Positions 1 through 12,594 of a stretch of 64,000 nucleotides of DNA are shown here, piece after piece. Under the pieces are notes generated by a model, which searched no databases, was not told the DNA's origin, and saw only the letters and a list, made by a program, of their open reading frames with translations. Made by a program: the position numbers and the translations under genes. The DNA is from Sipunculus nudus (Eukaryota; Annelida; Sipuncula; Golfingiida; Sipunculidae): assembly GCA_026874595.1 (NCBI GenBank), contig CM049312.1:48179429-48243428 (forward strand). The letters are read 5' to 3'. The stretch's first letter is position 1; the number at the start of each line of letters is the position of its first letter.

Positions 1-2125
1 GTACAATATTTCACAGAAATAATCTTTTATACCATCTCCCTCAATTTTGTTCAGGAAGTTGAACTTAGTCACCTGTCCAAAAAAAGCATACTAAAATGAC
101 AGTCTCAGAAACAGCCAGAGCTATCATCACCAAATATTTTGCCAGTGTTGGTCACATGAGTCATATATGAAATTCAGGTATTGGTGGCGCCACCTGAATT
201 GACCTATTTTTGTACAGGGGTCATTGGTCATCCGTACATTAATCCATAATTTCTCAGGAATAGCAGGAGCTACCATTACCAGATTTTATGCAATGTCACA
301 TATCAAATGTTGTGGGATTCAGCTTATTTTTTTGCTATCTGCATTCACTTAGATTTTATAAGGAAAAAGCTGACAATATTTTAAGTCGTCTTCTTGTAGA
401 CGGTCCAGCCAAATTGTGAAATATTTTACATAAATGATCCCAGAGGCAAGCCCTCTCAAGTTTGTTCAAATGGTTTGCATTTGATGAATTTTAGTGGAGT
501 TACACAAATTTGAACAGTCATTCAGCCAAGTAAGCATACTGACATAGTACTCTCAGAAATGACAGAAGCTAGCATTACCAGGTATTGTGCAAATGTTGGT
601 CACATGACTCATATTTGAAGTTGTAGACTTAGTGGTGTCACCTACATTGACCTGTTTTTTATGGGCAAAAAAACCTCATAATTTTAGCCTCTTTCATCTT
701 AATGATGAAACTGTCAAGTTGAATTGTTCAATTTTTCAAAAGAATTATCCTAGGACATGGTTCTTTCAATCATATCAGAATATACTGAGTTTGTTGATTT
801 TTGGTTGAGTTGTGAAAAGCTTAAGTTGATCTTATGGCCATTATTATGTCTTTTTCAAACTAAGGACTGCAATAGTGTTCTTCTACAAAATTATTATTTC
901 AATTATATCTTCTGTACCATTGCACAAAAATTATTCTTAGGTGGCCTTTGTTTAAGTTTACTAGAATGATTTATGGCAGAACTATTGGACCTTTAACAAT
1001 GAAAGTACTGCATCTTTTATTATTCTAGATATTTTTATAAAAATTTTATAAATATGTCAGCTTGAAAAAGAAATTTTAACCAAAATCTTTCAGTATGTAT
1101 AAACAGATATACCAACAGGCCAAGATTGAATCTGTATCTTTAAATAGGTTGAGAAACTGCCAACTGTTTCAGATTTGGGAACAGATCAAGAGTTCATATA
1201 GTGCAGCGATATAGGTCAAGAGTTCAATCAGTGCAGCCAAGCACATGGCATGTGATCACCTCATGGGTGACATGTGAACACCTCATGGGCACCATGTGAT
1301 CACTTCATGGGTGTCAAGCCCCTCAGGGCAGGGCCCCTGCATGAGCTTATGCAATGGTGTGGCTACTATTTCAGATTTGGCAACAGGCTAGAGGTCAGTC
1401 TGGATCTATTTATAGCTTTGGCAGACTGCCAACTGTATCAGATTAGGCAACAGGTCAAGAGTTCACTCAGTGCAGCCAGGTATGGGTCAGAAGTTTACTC
1501 AGTGCAGTAGCTGCATTCTATTTATAGCTTTGGCAGACTGCCAACTGTGTCAGATTATGCAACAGGTCAAGAGTTCACTCAGTGCAGCCAGGTACAGGCC
1601 AAAAGTTCACTCAGTCTGGCCAGGTGCAGGTCATGAGTTCACTCAGTGCAGTAGTCTGAGCAAGCAATTTGTCACAGTTCACTCGGGGCAACAGCCTTTC
1701 TCACCTAAGCCTGATCAGCCCCATGCATCAGACTCAAGGTAAGTTTGATTTATTGGCCTAATATTTTGACCTGTCTGTGTGTCTTTGATGGCTTTCTCAC
1801 TCACAAGACAGGTGTCGCCACCTACCATGACCTTTGCTCACGATTTTCTCAGGAGGGGTTTGATATATCAGTCTGAAATTGGGCGTATGTATATATCTCT
1901 GATAGCTTTGTTGTATACAAGACTGGTGGTGCCAGCTACAATCTTTTTAGTGTTGTGTGCACCTATGCCAGAATTTCAGCAGTGATGTTTGTGTAATTGT
2001 TTCTTATTCAAAATGTTTAGTACTTGCATAGTTTATATACATGAAAAGTAATGTTCCAGCATTGAAGCATTATACCTGGTGTATTTCCCAATGCACAGGT
2101 TCGCATTAGGCCTGTAGGCCTTGTT
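1..2125 (+). mobile_element. Family A Helentron-like element, 3' part
   Basis: The left end is cut off by the window. The body matches the interior of the complete copy at 59540-63675: the 'cagccaaattgt' and 'aatatttcacagaaat' blocks, the 'gtggcgccacct' sites, and around 1200-1700 a minisatellite with 'gcagactgccaactgt' and 'agagttcactcagtgcagc'. It closes with the family right end, CACAGGTTCGC followed by the palindrome AGGCCTGTAGGCCT and TTGTT. No coding capacity was seen. Confidence 0.7.
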
Positions 2126-2655
2126 AACTCTTCTAGCTTATACACTGAATTATGATGAAACTGTAATGCTGATTGGTTTAAACTTTACAAGAATTATTCT
2201 ATGGTAGGATTCTGCTGGTTTATTAAGAATAGATTGGGTAAATACAGCTTTAAAATAGCATTGTAGCCAATTGAAAATGGCTTTCTGTGTTTGAAAACAG
2301 ATTTGACAACATGCCGAGATTCAGCAGCCAAGTCAAGAGGTCACTCAGTACAACCAGGTGGGGTCCAGACATCACCATGGCAACTGACCTGGCTCTGGCG
2401 GGTGTCTAGACAATGTGTCTGGTGTCTAGACACAGCATCTAGACGTCCAGACACTATGTCTAGACGCAGAATTCCCAGATTATTGGAACTATATCTTTTT
2501 AACTGTTTGGAAAAACTTGGTTTGCATTTTTAGTTAATCTAGACACAGCGTCTAGACGTCTAGACACAATGTCTAGTACAGAATTCCCAGATTATTGGAA
2601 CTATATCTTTCAGCTGTTTGAAAAAAGATTTGTCATCTAAAAAATTATCGGATTT
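2126..2655 (+). mobile_element. Family A interior fragment with GTCTAGAC clusters
   Basis: This corresponds to 34841-35240 in another family A copy ('ctcttctagcttatac', 'ctggctctgg'). It contains a dense cluster of the 8-bp palindrome GTCTAGAC and near variants at 2404-2465 and 2539-2575. It ends where a new family A left end begins. Confidence 0.6.
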
Positions 2656-3443
2656 TTAGCGAACCTGTGAGCTTATGCAATGTTGCTGCATCCTCTGTTG
2701 TGCGTCAGTGCCAGTTAACCATACCTATCTCAAAAATGGCAAGAGCTAGCATCACCAAATTTTTTGCAAATAATCTGTCATCAGTCATCATTTGTTTATT
2801 TTTTTTTCTAACTGCATTTTCTTAGATTGTTGCACAACGTCCATCTGTTCATCTGCCTTGGGATAAAAACACTCATATCTCTGCATTGGTTGGACTTATC
2901 AACCTGACATTTTGCATGTGTATACATCTTGGACAGCTTTTGACATATCCCCCTGAAATTTTGCATGTGTTTAGATCTCACTTAGCTCTTAATCATACAC
3001 AAAATTGGTGGCCCCACCTGCCACCATTTTTGCACAGGCTCCATATGTTTGTCTGCTGTGGGCTAAAATCACTCATATCTCAGTAGTGGTTTGACTTATC
3101 TGCTTAAAAATTTGCATGTTTATATATCTTGGATAGCTTTCTCGATATTGTGACAGGTGACGCCACCTACATTTATGTATATGCTGCAGAAATTCAGGCT
3201 TATATTTCAGGACTGGTTTGAAATATCCCCCTGAAATTTTGCATGTGTATAGATTTTGTGTTGTGTGCACCCATGCTAGAATTTCAGTAGTGATGTTTGT
3301 TTAAATGTTTCTTGTTCTAAGTGTTTAGTACTTACATTGTTCATATACATGTTACACATGTTCTTGATAAGTAATGGTCCAGCATTGAAGCATTATACCT
3401 GGTGTAATCTCATTGCAAAGGTTCGCATTAGGCCTGTAGGCAT
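2655..3443 (+). mobile_element. Family A element, short complete copy
   Basis: The left end is TTTTTAGCGAACCTGTGAGC at 2653-2672. The right end is AAGGTTCGC plus the hairpin AGGCCTGTAGGC at 3416-3441, with the last hairpin bases degraded. The interior has about 1.5 units of the 278-bp core repeat at 2820-3260. No gene. Confidence 0.65.
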
Positions 3444-4663
3444 CTAGATGATGGCAGGCTTGTCACCTTGGTAGGGCCTCTCAAAGATTGCCAGCTTGTT
3501 ATCAAAGCATAACGCTGTCGCTTTTCTCTTCTTGGACCCCATATCTCTGACAAGTGACAGTAAAACAATTGTGTTTGAGTAGTGTTCTTCTTGACAGTAA
3601 AAGTGAAATGATGAATAAGCCAAATTACAGCGAGATTAAGTAGATGACACAGTTGCTCTTGGGAATTACCTGCTCATTTGTAAGGCTACGCTCTTTACAC
3701 AGCACTTAACCCATAGGCTAAATACCTGTATTGTAAGCACTGTTTGTTTTGACCTTGTATCCTGAATCTCTACACCAGAGGAGAGCACTGTATTTTGGTC
3801 CAATCAGATGAGACCCTGTGCTGGAAGACAAAATGGTTTACCAGCCAAACGAGGAATAAATGAAGCCAAAATTGTTCATTTCGTTTTGACTGACAGCTCA
3901 TTGCACCAGCGACCGTTTGAACAGGCCACAGGCTCAGAGAGAATGGTTTCTGGGCGGAGCCTGATGCCTGACGAGTGTTTGTTGACTTGCATTTGGTTGG
4001 CTGCTAGTCATATCTGCAGTTTTTTCAGCAGACAGGCCCATGTGCACCACCTGGTGTTTAAGTGCATCATAAACAGTCAAAGCAGGCAGCTGGAAAATCA
4101 GTAGCTTCTTCAGAAGCGCAATATTTCTGCTGCCTCGGGAGTGTATTGTATGGCCAGGCCACATGCTTTGGCCTTGCACCTAAATCTTTTCCAGCACAAG
4201 CGATGTATGAATGTGACCTCACCAATGTCCGTGCAAGTAAATTGCTCAGTTGTTTGGCCTGACATCCTAGCCCAAGCCCAAACTATGCTTGCTTGAGTAC
4301 AAATGAGATATTGTTGATAACACACAAGTGCACTCCGCTAAACTGCTCAGCCGCTTTCTGGGGGTATAGGGAGCTTAGTGTTGTGGGACTAGCTGTAGTT
4401 TTCACACCTTTGCCTGGCAATAACATCGGCCTAGAACTAATTAATTAAGGTCACCACTGGGCTTAAACTACTGACTGCAGGCCCTTGCGAGTTGTAATTA
4501 TAAAAAAATCATTTGAAGTATATACATGCTTGAAAAATATTTCATAAATACAAATAAATTTATGGTTCCTGATTTTAAAATTTTTGGAAGTCGAATTTTT
4601 GGAAATTAGGGATTCAGAAAAACAGCACTCTACTGTGTTTCAGATTTTTACCATCAAGGTCAA
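3444..4663. other. Unassigned intergenic or intronic sequence
   Basis: Somewhat less AT-rich than its neighbours. Overlapping open stretches of up to 98 codons exist on both strands (for example 3808-4104 plus and 3934-4179 minus), but they overlap one another, show no recognised motif and have no splice context, so they are not called genes. Confidence 0.4.
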
Positions 4664-4699
4664 CTTCAGCTCCGCACAGTGACCCATGGGTCCTTTTTT
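4664..4699 (+). mobile_element. Family B right-end remnant
   Basis: TTCAGCTCCGCAC followed by the hairpin palindrome GACCCATGGGTC and a T run. The upstream 'cagatttttaccatcaaggt' matches sequence before the right end of the complete copy at 27130-27196. The rest of this copy is not recognisable. Confidence 0.55.
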
Positions 4700-4922
4700 T
4701 CATTTTTTTGCCTTGTATGCATGAAGGTAATGTGGAATTAAACATAGGTACTTTATTTCTTTGGGGAAGATGTATAACAACAAACTCTTGGTTGTATAAC
4801 AACAAATTCTTGGTTAAGTTTAAAGAAGGGTCATTTGTGTGTGCTAGTGTTGCAAAAGACATCTTATTTTACAGGTAATCCCCTATACAGTGTTTATCAT
4901 CAAACAGGTCTATATTGATACA

Positions 4923-5585
4923 GTGGTGGGGTTGGGGATGTCCCCACCTGTATCACATACGGTTGCTGATGTTGGTGACTGACAATGTTCCAAGACCAGT
5001 TTGATGACAGAAGTCTTTATTCAATAGCAAGCGGTCTGGGACAGTCTCTCTCTCTCTCTGAGAGACCTGCCCAGCCTCTCTCAAAGCGCGCACTACAGAT
5101 GGTTTTGTTACAGAACTGTCATGTGACATATGAGACATACATATCCATATTTCTGCATTTCGTCATGAAAGCTAAACCTTATTGGATGACCCAAAGTAGG
5201 TAACAATTACATCAGAGTTGTAAGTGTTCTTCCTAACTTTCGTGAGATCTGATTGGACAAAAGTTCTATGGAAAATCCCAAGTCTGACCTGACATACATC
5301 CAGTTATAGACTGACCTACAAGTCCTATTTCCAAACTCGTATAAAAATAATCTGCCTGCCTCATCATAGAAACCAATTTAGAGCTAATTTTTTAGAGTAC
5401 ATTTAGGCTCTAAAAACATACTGAATTACCATTAGATACTTGGTTGTCTGATGACCATTAATAATTCTTTGGCTCTGTCTGAATATCAGTCCTCATCAAT
5501 CTCTGACACTGATCTTAGTGTTTGTCACCCTGTGAATTTTAAGTTTTAGTTTGATTACCAATATTTAAATTTACCACTTCATAAC
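4923..5585 (-). repeat. 3' LTR copy of the minus-strand LTR element
   Basis: Nearly identical to 11708-12371. Shared landmarks are GGGGTTGGGGATGTCCCC, the CT/GA-rich CTCTCTCTGAGAG, 'gatgacagaagtctttatt' and the terminal 'ttaccacttcataaca'. On the minus strand it begins TGTTATGAAG. Confidence 0.75.
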
Positions 5586-8500
5586 ATTTCCCTCTGGCAT
5601 TCAGAATGAGGCTCCGGCCTCATGGGCTAAGTCGGAGAAAATTTAGTTATTTCAAGAAGGATAATCGGAATACAGATGACAGAAATACATAATGTGTAAA
5701 GATCAAGATATACTGCTTCAGTCTGCATTTAATGCAAGATCAGATGCCATAATAGGGAACGGAACTATTGTGATTAATGGGTGCAATACATGTCGGAGAG
5801 TAAAGTATTACATCACTGATGTGTGTTTAGTTCAAATACACAGCTCAATATAGATGTGAATTACGTGAACATGTGTCAGTTCCAGATGTAACGGTGTAAG
5901 GAATAAGGTAGTGCATGTTTTAAATGTGTAGGAGTACAACAACAGTGCTTAAGCTATCCTATATAAGCTGAGAAATGACATATTTAAATCTATAGCTACA
6001 CACATATTCAAAATACACACAGAATTTTTTTTTGTGAATTGACAATCCTAAACATTATCTAGAAGATTAAATGCTGATTTGTAATAAATTCAGGAAAAAC
6101 ATCGCGACTATGATGACATTATTTGACATCCTATCATAAGCATTAAAACTTCAGATGTAAGTATGACACATCTAAATAGAATTAATAAAAAAACATCTTT
6201 ATAGATATGATTATAGCATCATGTACATAATGAATGCACAGCTAGAATATACAAGTACTACCGGTATGCATACCGTGTAGCAATGGAATAAGTCAAAGTA
6301 TGTGAACGTCTAGCATACAGTAAGTGATGTTACATAAAGATGTTCTGTCAAACAGTAATGTGCATTTAAAAAAATGACAAGTGAATTCCTAACAATGCCT
6401 GACATTACAGGTTATGCCAGTAGCTAAACATATAATTCCTATGGAGTATGGAGAAATTGATAATGATTTTCTAATCTGACAAATTGTATATACCGGTACT
6501 CCTGTGCCTAAGAGTTTAACACATACATATGTACATGACCATCTGCTCTGTGTGTTGATCAGTACCAGTGATTCAGAATACATCTTGGCTTTCATACTTG
6601 CCTTTGGGACAAGTTGACTGGTGAATAATGGAAGGTTGATTTACTAATCCTTTAGCATAACACAACTTGTATACCTTTCCAGTGTACAAGTACATGACAC
6701 ATATTACATCATTCCTAACAACAGAGGAATGTTGTACATATATTCCCATTGATTACAAATTTTCTATGCAGGAGCAAGGCGAAAGTTGTGTGAAAATGTG
6801 ATGAAAATGAAATCATTCACTGACAGTTGCGTGTTTTGATCTAGTCCTAGGATTAAGATGGTAATTTTTTATTGTGAGCTCTTTGTTTGTAAGATCAAAC
6901 ATACATCTGTAGAGTGATGAATTAATTTACGAGTAATGTTAATGATCAAAATCCTTGTCATTCCACATATTGGTTTATGGGTTAACAGTATCATGAATGC
7001 AGTGACCAGAATGCATTTGCTGATGAAACATGTCTGTCATAGTACGCGTAAATGTTAATTCCTATGAGAAGAATTCCTGTGCTAACCTACATATCTTGCC
7101 TGGCATTTCCAGCTATTAATGAGGTTAACCATATAAAACCCTTGTTTGAGGCAATATTAAGACCACAGGTCAGTTCATTATTGACTTTTGGAGTCATCAC
7201 ACTCCCCAGTTTGTCCAATTCCCTATATATTGGGGGGCTTCCAATGAACCCGTGTTTGAGGGTGTCAGTCTTAATGAGCGGGGTCTGAATGGGCGTGCTG
7301 CTTTTGAGCATGGTTCTAATGCGCGCGGTCTTGATGGGCGCGTGACCTAATTAGGTCTTGATGGGCGTGGGCCGTCTGGCCGTGTTGCACTATGTGAATG
7401 GAGAGGAACGCTGGTATCTTTGATATTCCTTCACTTATATCAATAAACAATTCTGAAAATAACAAAGGTGTATGACTGGCCGTGTACGACCATGTAAATA
7501 GAGATTAGCGTCGGTATTTTTTTACGAATCGTCAGTGATATCATTTAACAATCATGGAAAACAACAAAGCAGTACCGGTCGCCGTGCCTGTCCATGTGAA
7601 TTTAGAAAAGCGTCGGTATTTTTAAAAAACTTTTAGTCATATCTTTAACAAATCGTGAAAATAACAAAGCAGCAGTTTTTTAGGGGCTACGTACTTGATA
7701 CTGGATACGATCAGCCATTGACTTACGGCCAACTGCTTGGCATGACACGCATTAAGACCGTAATCTGTTTGAGGACCAAACTGTGACAATTGAAAATAAG
7801 CATCGCATTGTGCATTGGTGACACAATGTGCTACCATTCCATGAAATTTATAGCCAAGAGAGCATTATGATACCTGATGATTTGGTATGGACCAACACAT
7901 GAGAATTTCTCAATATAAATGAATGCTAACATGCGGTTGATGTTGCATTTTGCTCTAGTACTCTAGCAATTAATGTATTTAAATCAATACAGTCATTTTG
8001 GTGACATTACATATAAACATCTGAGATAGACATAACTGCATCAAATCTAACATTGACAGTTCTACACTGTTTAATGTGGGTTTTTTAAACCTATTCCTAA
8101 CCTATCAATTAGACAGAGACATTAAATTATATAATATTACAACTATGACACAGCAATAAGAGAAAGTTATAGATTACTACATACATATGTATATTTTTTT
8201 GTGTTTAGTTTTACAACATATACATGCAAAAAATCTGAAATGCCCAAATATGACAGAAGGCATGTAAATTCAGAGTCTCTGGTTTTGTTTTTCATTACCT
8301 CAGAAAATCTTGTCTTATTTGGGTCTTCTGTGGTCTTCTCTGCAGACTTGGCTTCTTTTTTCTTTCTTGAGTCATGGTATGGAAGGTGATGCAGAAGATA
8401 GCGTTAGAACGTCGAGCCTGCTTCTAGTAGTTGCAGGAACATAGCAAGGAACTTGTTGTGAGATAACACACAGTGCACATGGTACGGCCAGTAGTATTGT

Positions 8501-8729
8501 TGACATAGGCCAGAAGCTGGCTTGTCCCGATAGTGATTTTTGTGGCTGGTCAGGAACAATGATGATCTCAGGTTGAGATATCACAGCACTTTTTTTTTAG
8601 TGAAAAATGTCATTTTTGAAACTTTAAATCACTAAAAGCAAAATACTGCTCAACAGTGTCCTTTTGATTTAAAGATACAGAGAGAGTCTTTGATCTTCTC
8701 AAGCAGAGCCCTGAGAAACTGCAGCCAAG
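5586..8729. other. Interior of the LTR element, 3' portion; non-coding as read
   Basis: AT-rich sequence with no conserved protein motif on either strand. A 14-bp hairpin-like GAGGCTCCGGCCTC lies at 5611-5624. A degenerate short tandem repeat built on 'ggtcttgatgggcg' lies at 7266-7370. Confidence 0.4.
7266..7370 (+). repeat. Degenerate minisatellite 'ggtcttgatgggcg'
   Basis: Repeated variants of 'tcttaatgagcgggg', 'tctgaatgggcgtg', 'tctaatgcgcgcgg', 'tcttgatgggcgcg' and 'tcttgatgggcgtgg' are spaced about 25-31 bp apart. It is unusually G-rich for the region. Confidence 0.6.
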
Positions 8730-11438
8730 TTAAGGTGGCACGACTGGTCCCCCCACCTGACCTGACTTCAGTTTTTCCTTTGCATGGAACAATCTAATGC
8801 TTTAATACCCCCTAAAGTGTACATTTTCTGAAAGCTTAGAAAATTCTCTATAGTTTGGTGATAATAAACTTTGTTTCCGAGGAACAGGTTTGAATTTGTA
8901 AGAATTTTAATTTAATTTTAATTTTTAACAAAAAATCATTTATTCCAGCACAACTAAAGCAGATACAGAAAATCTTCTTAAATAAATCGAGAATTTAGAT
9001 AATAATCCCCAGGCGTTTTTTTGTTTAGTGAGTTAAGTTTAAAAATTACGATTTTACAGAGTATTTAATTTTGAAATCTTCACAAATCATTTCATTTTTT
9101 ACTTTTACCTTAATAAAATCCTTCAAATTTAGTATAGGCGTAAAATAAAAAAACGCTTTTTAGAAGACATATTAACAATTATATATCTCAAAGATTGTAT
9201 GTGATGGACAAGTGATTACTGAGAAATAACACTCTAAAGATAAGGTGTTCAGGTGAAATGATGTTTCGAGAAAATGGCCAAAAACTATATTCGTAGAGAT
9301 CATTCGTCCTACACACGTAACTAACCACAACTACATGTTGACAGTCACATGAATTTGGTCAAGACGGTGGTTCCTATCAAACCATGATATAATAACATGG
9401 ATTAATTGACTAATTTGCTTTAAAAACGTATTAAAACGATAAAAGTTTGACCTGTCACACCAGCGACTTGTCAAACACCACGTGCATGGACTTCAGTAGG
9501 CGGCGCACAGTTTTGGCCGAGTGCCAAGGTGCGCTTAGCACCCGACTACTGGGACCCGCGGCAGAACAGGTGCATCGCCGGGCCTAATAGGTAACCGCGT
9601 GTTTACACAGGAACTAGGGGACCGGGATTTATGGGCATTCAAGGAGAACGAAGATTGATTTACTTATCACGGTTTACAACCTTAATAGGTATTTAGGGGT
9701 TGACAATAGAGACGAGTTTATAACGATCATACAAATCTCGCATACACATACAAGTCATATGTGAAATCTGGACTTATTGTTTATTGGAGGGAAGAATAGG
9801 AAGACGGTGGTTTGTCACTTTCATACATCATGCACACACATTCAAGTCACAGAAGGAGCCCGATTATCTTATAAGAAGGTTTATTTACATGGAATCTATA
9901 AATGGCAACAAATTAAACAATCAACAAATAACAGCATCCAAGAAGGTCTGGAGGTTCACGGCGTAGGCCCCCTGAATAATAAAACACATAATAAACCAGA
10001 TATGTCGTATATTTTGATCAAACATTTAATAAATTATATATATGAATATATATATATATATATTTACAACTGCCAGAAGTAAGGTTTATATTTTAATATA
10101 TGCAAAATAAACGTGAATATACAATTACTAATTATATAGTTAATACATCCTTGACCCTCATTGTTTACACACTTTAGTTTTATAAACCGTTTATATGCTC
10201 TGTTTAGTGCGTAACATTATATATTTCAACACTATTACATACCGGACGTATTTCGCCTTTCACTGGCCCAGGATACATGGCTCTAACGTATGCCAGAACC
10301 ACAGGCGGCAGAGCGTATTGTGCACCTTCAGGACCAACCTCGTCACAATGGAGTAAAATTCAAAACAACGAGTCAGTTATATTCATTTCGCTGAAATAAG
10401 CAGCTACATATCTCAATATCTCTCATATCACTCATGGCTCATAATGATATTATATGATATTGAATATAGTGACACTGAGTCTCTTCTAAATAAAATATTG
10501 TTCTATTTATAAATAAACTTACCTTCAGCTCTCAACAGTTCCTTTACGACAGATCGCACATACAACAGCGGCTGACAATAGCGCGTTTAGTTGATAACAC
10601 TGCCAAAGTCGATAGGTGTCGGCCTCCGGTTTTCCTTCATGCGTAAACGTAGAGATGCCGTCATCTGACGATTCATCGTCGCTGGCCATCAGTTTGATCA
10701 CGGAAGTTGGTTCGGCCCGCTGAGACTTCTTGATATCATTCAACTGCTGTAGTTTTTCAAGTGGCATTTGGGATTTGCGTCGTCAGCCAATCGTAGTTTC
10801 GTTTGGTAGTGGCGTAATATTTATTTGTTGCGGTGTTGACAGTATGAATATCATAGACGTTATGGTTGGGATATGAAGCAGCTTTTTATAAAGTAATTTT
10901 ACGTATCTGTCGATAGGCTTACAATATAGCAGAAATAACATGATGTCAAGTGAAAATTTGTGTTTCGACGTAACATACCCGAAAAAAGACAGAAAGGCCA
11001 ATGACACTAACAGATCATTCACAAGGACGGGTTTGTTTGCACACTGATTAGCTAGAGTTAGGGTTGTTCTCCAACGCTTATCAGTTGTATGCTCAGCTAA
11101 TTAGATTGGGCTATCAAACGTCGACCGTCAGTTCTTGCCACGGAGGTACTTGGCCCATGCATTAATTAAACACTTGCACCTCGCGATTGGCTGAATGACC
11201 CAGGTGATGGCTGGGGGCAGAGTGATTGACAGGCCTGTGGCAGGGCTGCAGTTGTTTACAAACACCCTGTCATAACATCTTGGTGTTTACTGAATAGAAA
11301 TCACCCTTTTCCTTAAAATGCACCAGGCGACCCAAAATGTGTTCAGCTGCATTAGATCTGCCCAGTATTCAATATTACGTATACCTTTTATTGAAAAAAC
11401 ACCAATTTTTAGGATTTTGACCAGTCGTGCCACCTTAA
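8730..11438. mobile_element. TTAA-flanked DNA transposon with 16-bp perfect TIRs
   Basis: The left end is TTAA then GGTGGCACGACTGGTC (8730-8749). The right end is GACCAGTCGTGCCACC then TTAA (11419-11438). The TIRs are perfect inverted copies and TTAA is duplicated at both edges, as in the piggyBac and Kolobok superfamilies. The element body is 2701 bp. It carries a possible minus-strand exon at 10525-10767 but no complete transposase. It lies within the minus-strand LTR element and so is younger than it. Confidence 0.8.
10525..10767 (-). CDS. Possible transposon-encoded first exon (80 aa)
   Basis: An ATG-started frame of 80 codons with an acidic patch (ASDDESSDDG) and a terminal part, YRLWQCYQLNALLSAAVVC, followed by AICRKGTVES. 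The pattern of YRL, hydrophobic helix, then CxxC loosely recalls the segment found in Mutator-like and some Kolobok transposases of invertebrates. The frame ends in TGA five bases before a good minus-strand donor (AAG|GTAAGT), and a strong acceptor (TTATTTCAG) follows about 130 bp later on that strand. A conserved-looking patch reading PEGAQYALPPVVLAYVRAMY lies in the following segment (about 10243-10342), but its frame does not join without a shift. Function unknown; it may be a transposase relic or a captured host exon. Confidence 0.25.
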   Translation of the reverse strand: MPLEKLQQLNDIKKSQRAEPTSVIKLMASDDESSDDGISTFTHEGKPEADTYRLWQCYQLNALLSAAVVCAICRKGTVES

Positions 11439-11707
11439 AGTTTGAAGACAGAGTTCTTAGCAAAAGTTTGATACCTTAAGCAGCAAAGTGGACATTCTTG
11501 ATGTTAGGCTGTGATCCAGTACCTGGGTTGAAGTTCCAATGCAGTTGTGAGATGGGAGACCAGTCAATGGCACCTGTGGCTGTGAGGGGGGATCTTCATT
11601 CTTCACTCCAGCTGGAAGCATTGTTGGTTTTTCTGGTGCTGATGTGCTGGAAGTGAATCCTGGTTCATCCACCAAAATGATACAGGACCCGGTCTCCACC
11701 ATAATGA
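11439..11707 (-). other. 5' internal leader of the LTR element
   Basis: On the minus strand this follows the 5' LTR. It contains the candidate primer-binding site TGGTGGAGACCGGG at about 11682-11695 and then open sequence without a recognised gag motif, until the TTAA element interrupts it. Confidence 0.4.
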
Positions 11708-12371
11708 TATGATGTGGGGTTGGGGATGTCCCCACACTGTATCACAAGCAGTTGCTGATGTTGGTGGCTGACAATGTTCCAGACCAGTTTGATGACAGAA
11801 GTCTTTATTCAATAGCAAGCGGTCTGGGACAGTCTCTCTCTCTCTGAGAGACCCGCCCAGCCTCTCTCAAAGCGCGCACTACAGATGGTATTGTTACAGA
11901 ACTGTCATGTGACATATGAGACGTACATATCCATATTTCTGCATTTCTTCATAAAAGCTAAACCTTATTGGATGACCCAAAGTAGGTAACAATTACATCA
12001 GAGTTGTAAGTGTTCTTCTTAACTTTCGTGAGATCTGATTGGACAAAAGTTCTATGGAAAATCCCAAGTCTGACCTGACATACATCCAGTTATAGACTGA
12101 CCTACAAGTCCTATTTCCAAACTCGTATAAACATAATCTGCCTGCCTCATCATAGAAACCAATTTAGAGCTAATTTTTTAGAGTACATTTAGGCTCTAAA
12201 AACATACTGAATTACCATTAGATACTTGGTTGTCTGATGACCATTAATAATTCTTTGGCTCTGTCTGAATATCAGTCCTCATCAATCTCTGACACTGATC
12301 TTAGTGTTTGTCACTCTGTGAATTTTAAGTTTTAGTTTGATTACCAATATTTAAATTTACCACTTCATAAC
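11708..12371 (-). repeat. 5' LTR copy of the minus-strand LTR element
   Basis: Direct-repeat partner of 4923-5585, differing by a few substitutions and a shorter CT run. The two LTRs being this similar implies a relatively recent insertion compared with the surrounding degraded repeats. Confidence 0.75.
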
Positions 12372-12594
12372 AATATCACTTCATTTACCAGATTTGTAAA
12401 GGTACCACTGTCATCTAAAGTTCAAATTTACAACTTGAACAAGAGACATATGTACTGATATACATCATCGTGAGAACAGATATTTCATACTTACCACCCA
12501 TACACAATGTTCTTTTTTTCTGATGGCTTTTGTCAGCGTCTGCTGATTTTTTGTTGGTTAATATACTTTATTAATGCTATGCTTATTTAATATT
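12372..12594. other. Unassigned sequence
   Basis: Short AT-rich linker between the LTR and the family B-related array. Nothing recognised. Confidence 0.3.

Larger units (their letters stand above)
4923..12371 (-). mobile_element. LTR retrotransposon, minus strand, no recognisable protein
   Basis: Two near-identical direct repeats of about 660 bp (4923-5585 and 11708-12371) enclose 6.1 kb. Read on the minus strand the repeat starts TGTTATGAAG and ends near CCCCAACCCCA. A purine stretch (AGAGGGAAA) sits just before the downstream repeat. A possible primer-binding site, TGGTGGAGACCGGG, lies about 13 bases inside the upstream repeat. The interior is split by a TTAA-flanked DNA transposon; without that it is only about 3.4 kb and shows no gag, protease, reverse transcriptase or integrase motif. 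It is therefore probably a non-autonomous or badly decayed element. No matching target-site duplication was found. Confidence 0.6.

Noticed and set aside
3808-4325. Overlapping open frames of 66-98 codons on both strands
   Set aside because: No recognised motif, mutual overlap and no splice context; kept as unassigned sequence.
9480-9620. GC-richer patch inside the TTAA transposon that might be an exon or RNA gene
   Set aside because: Both strands contain early stops, and no tRNA fold or conserved RNA motif was seen.
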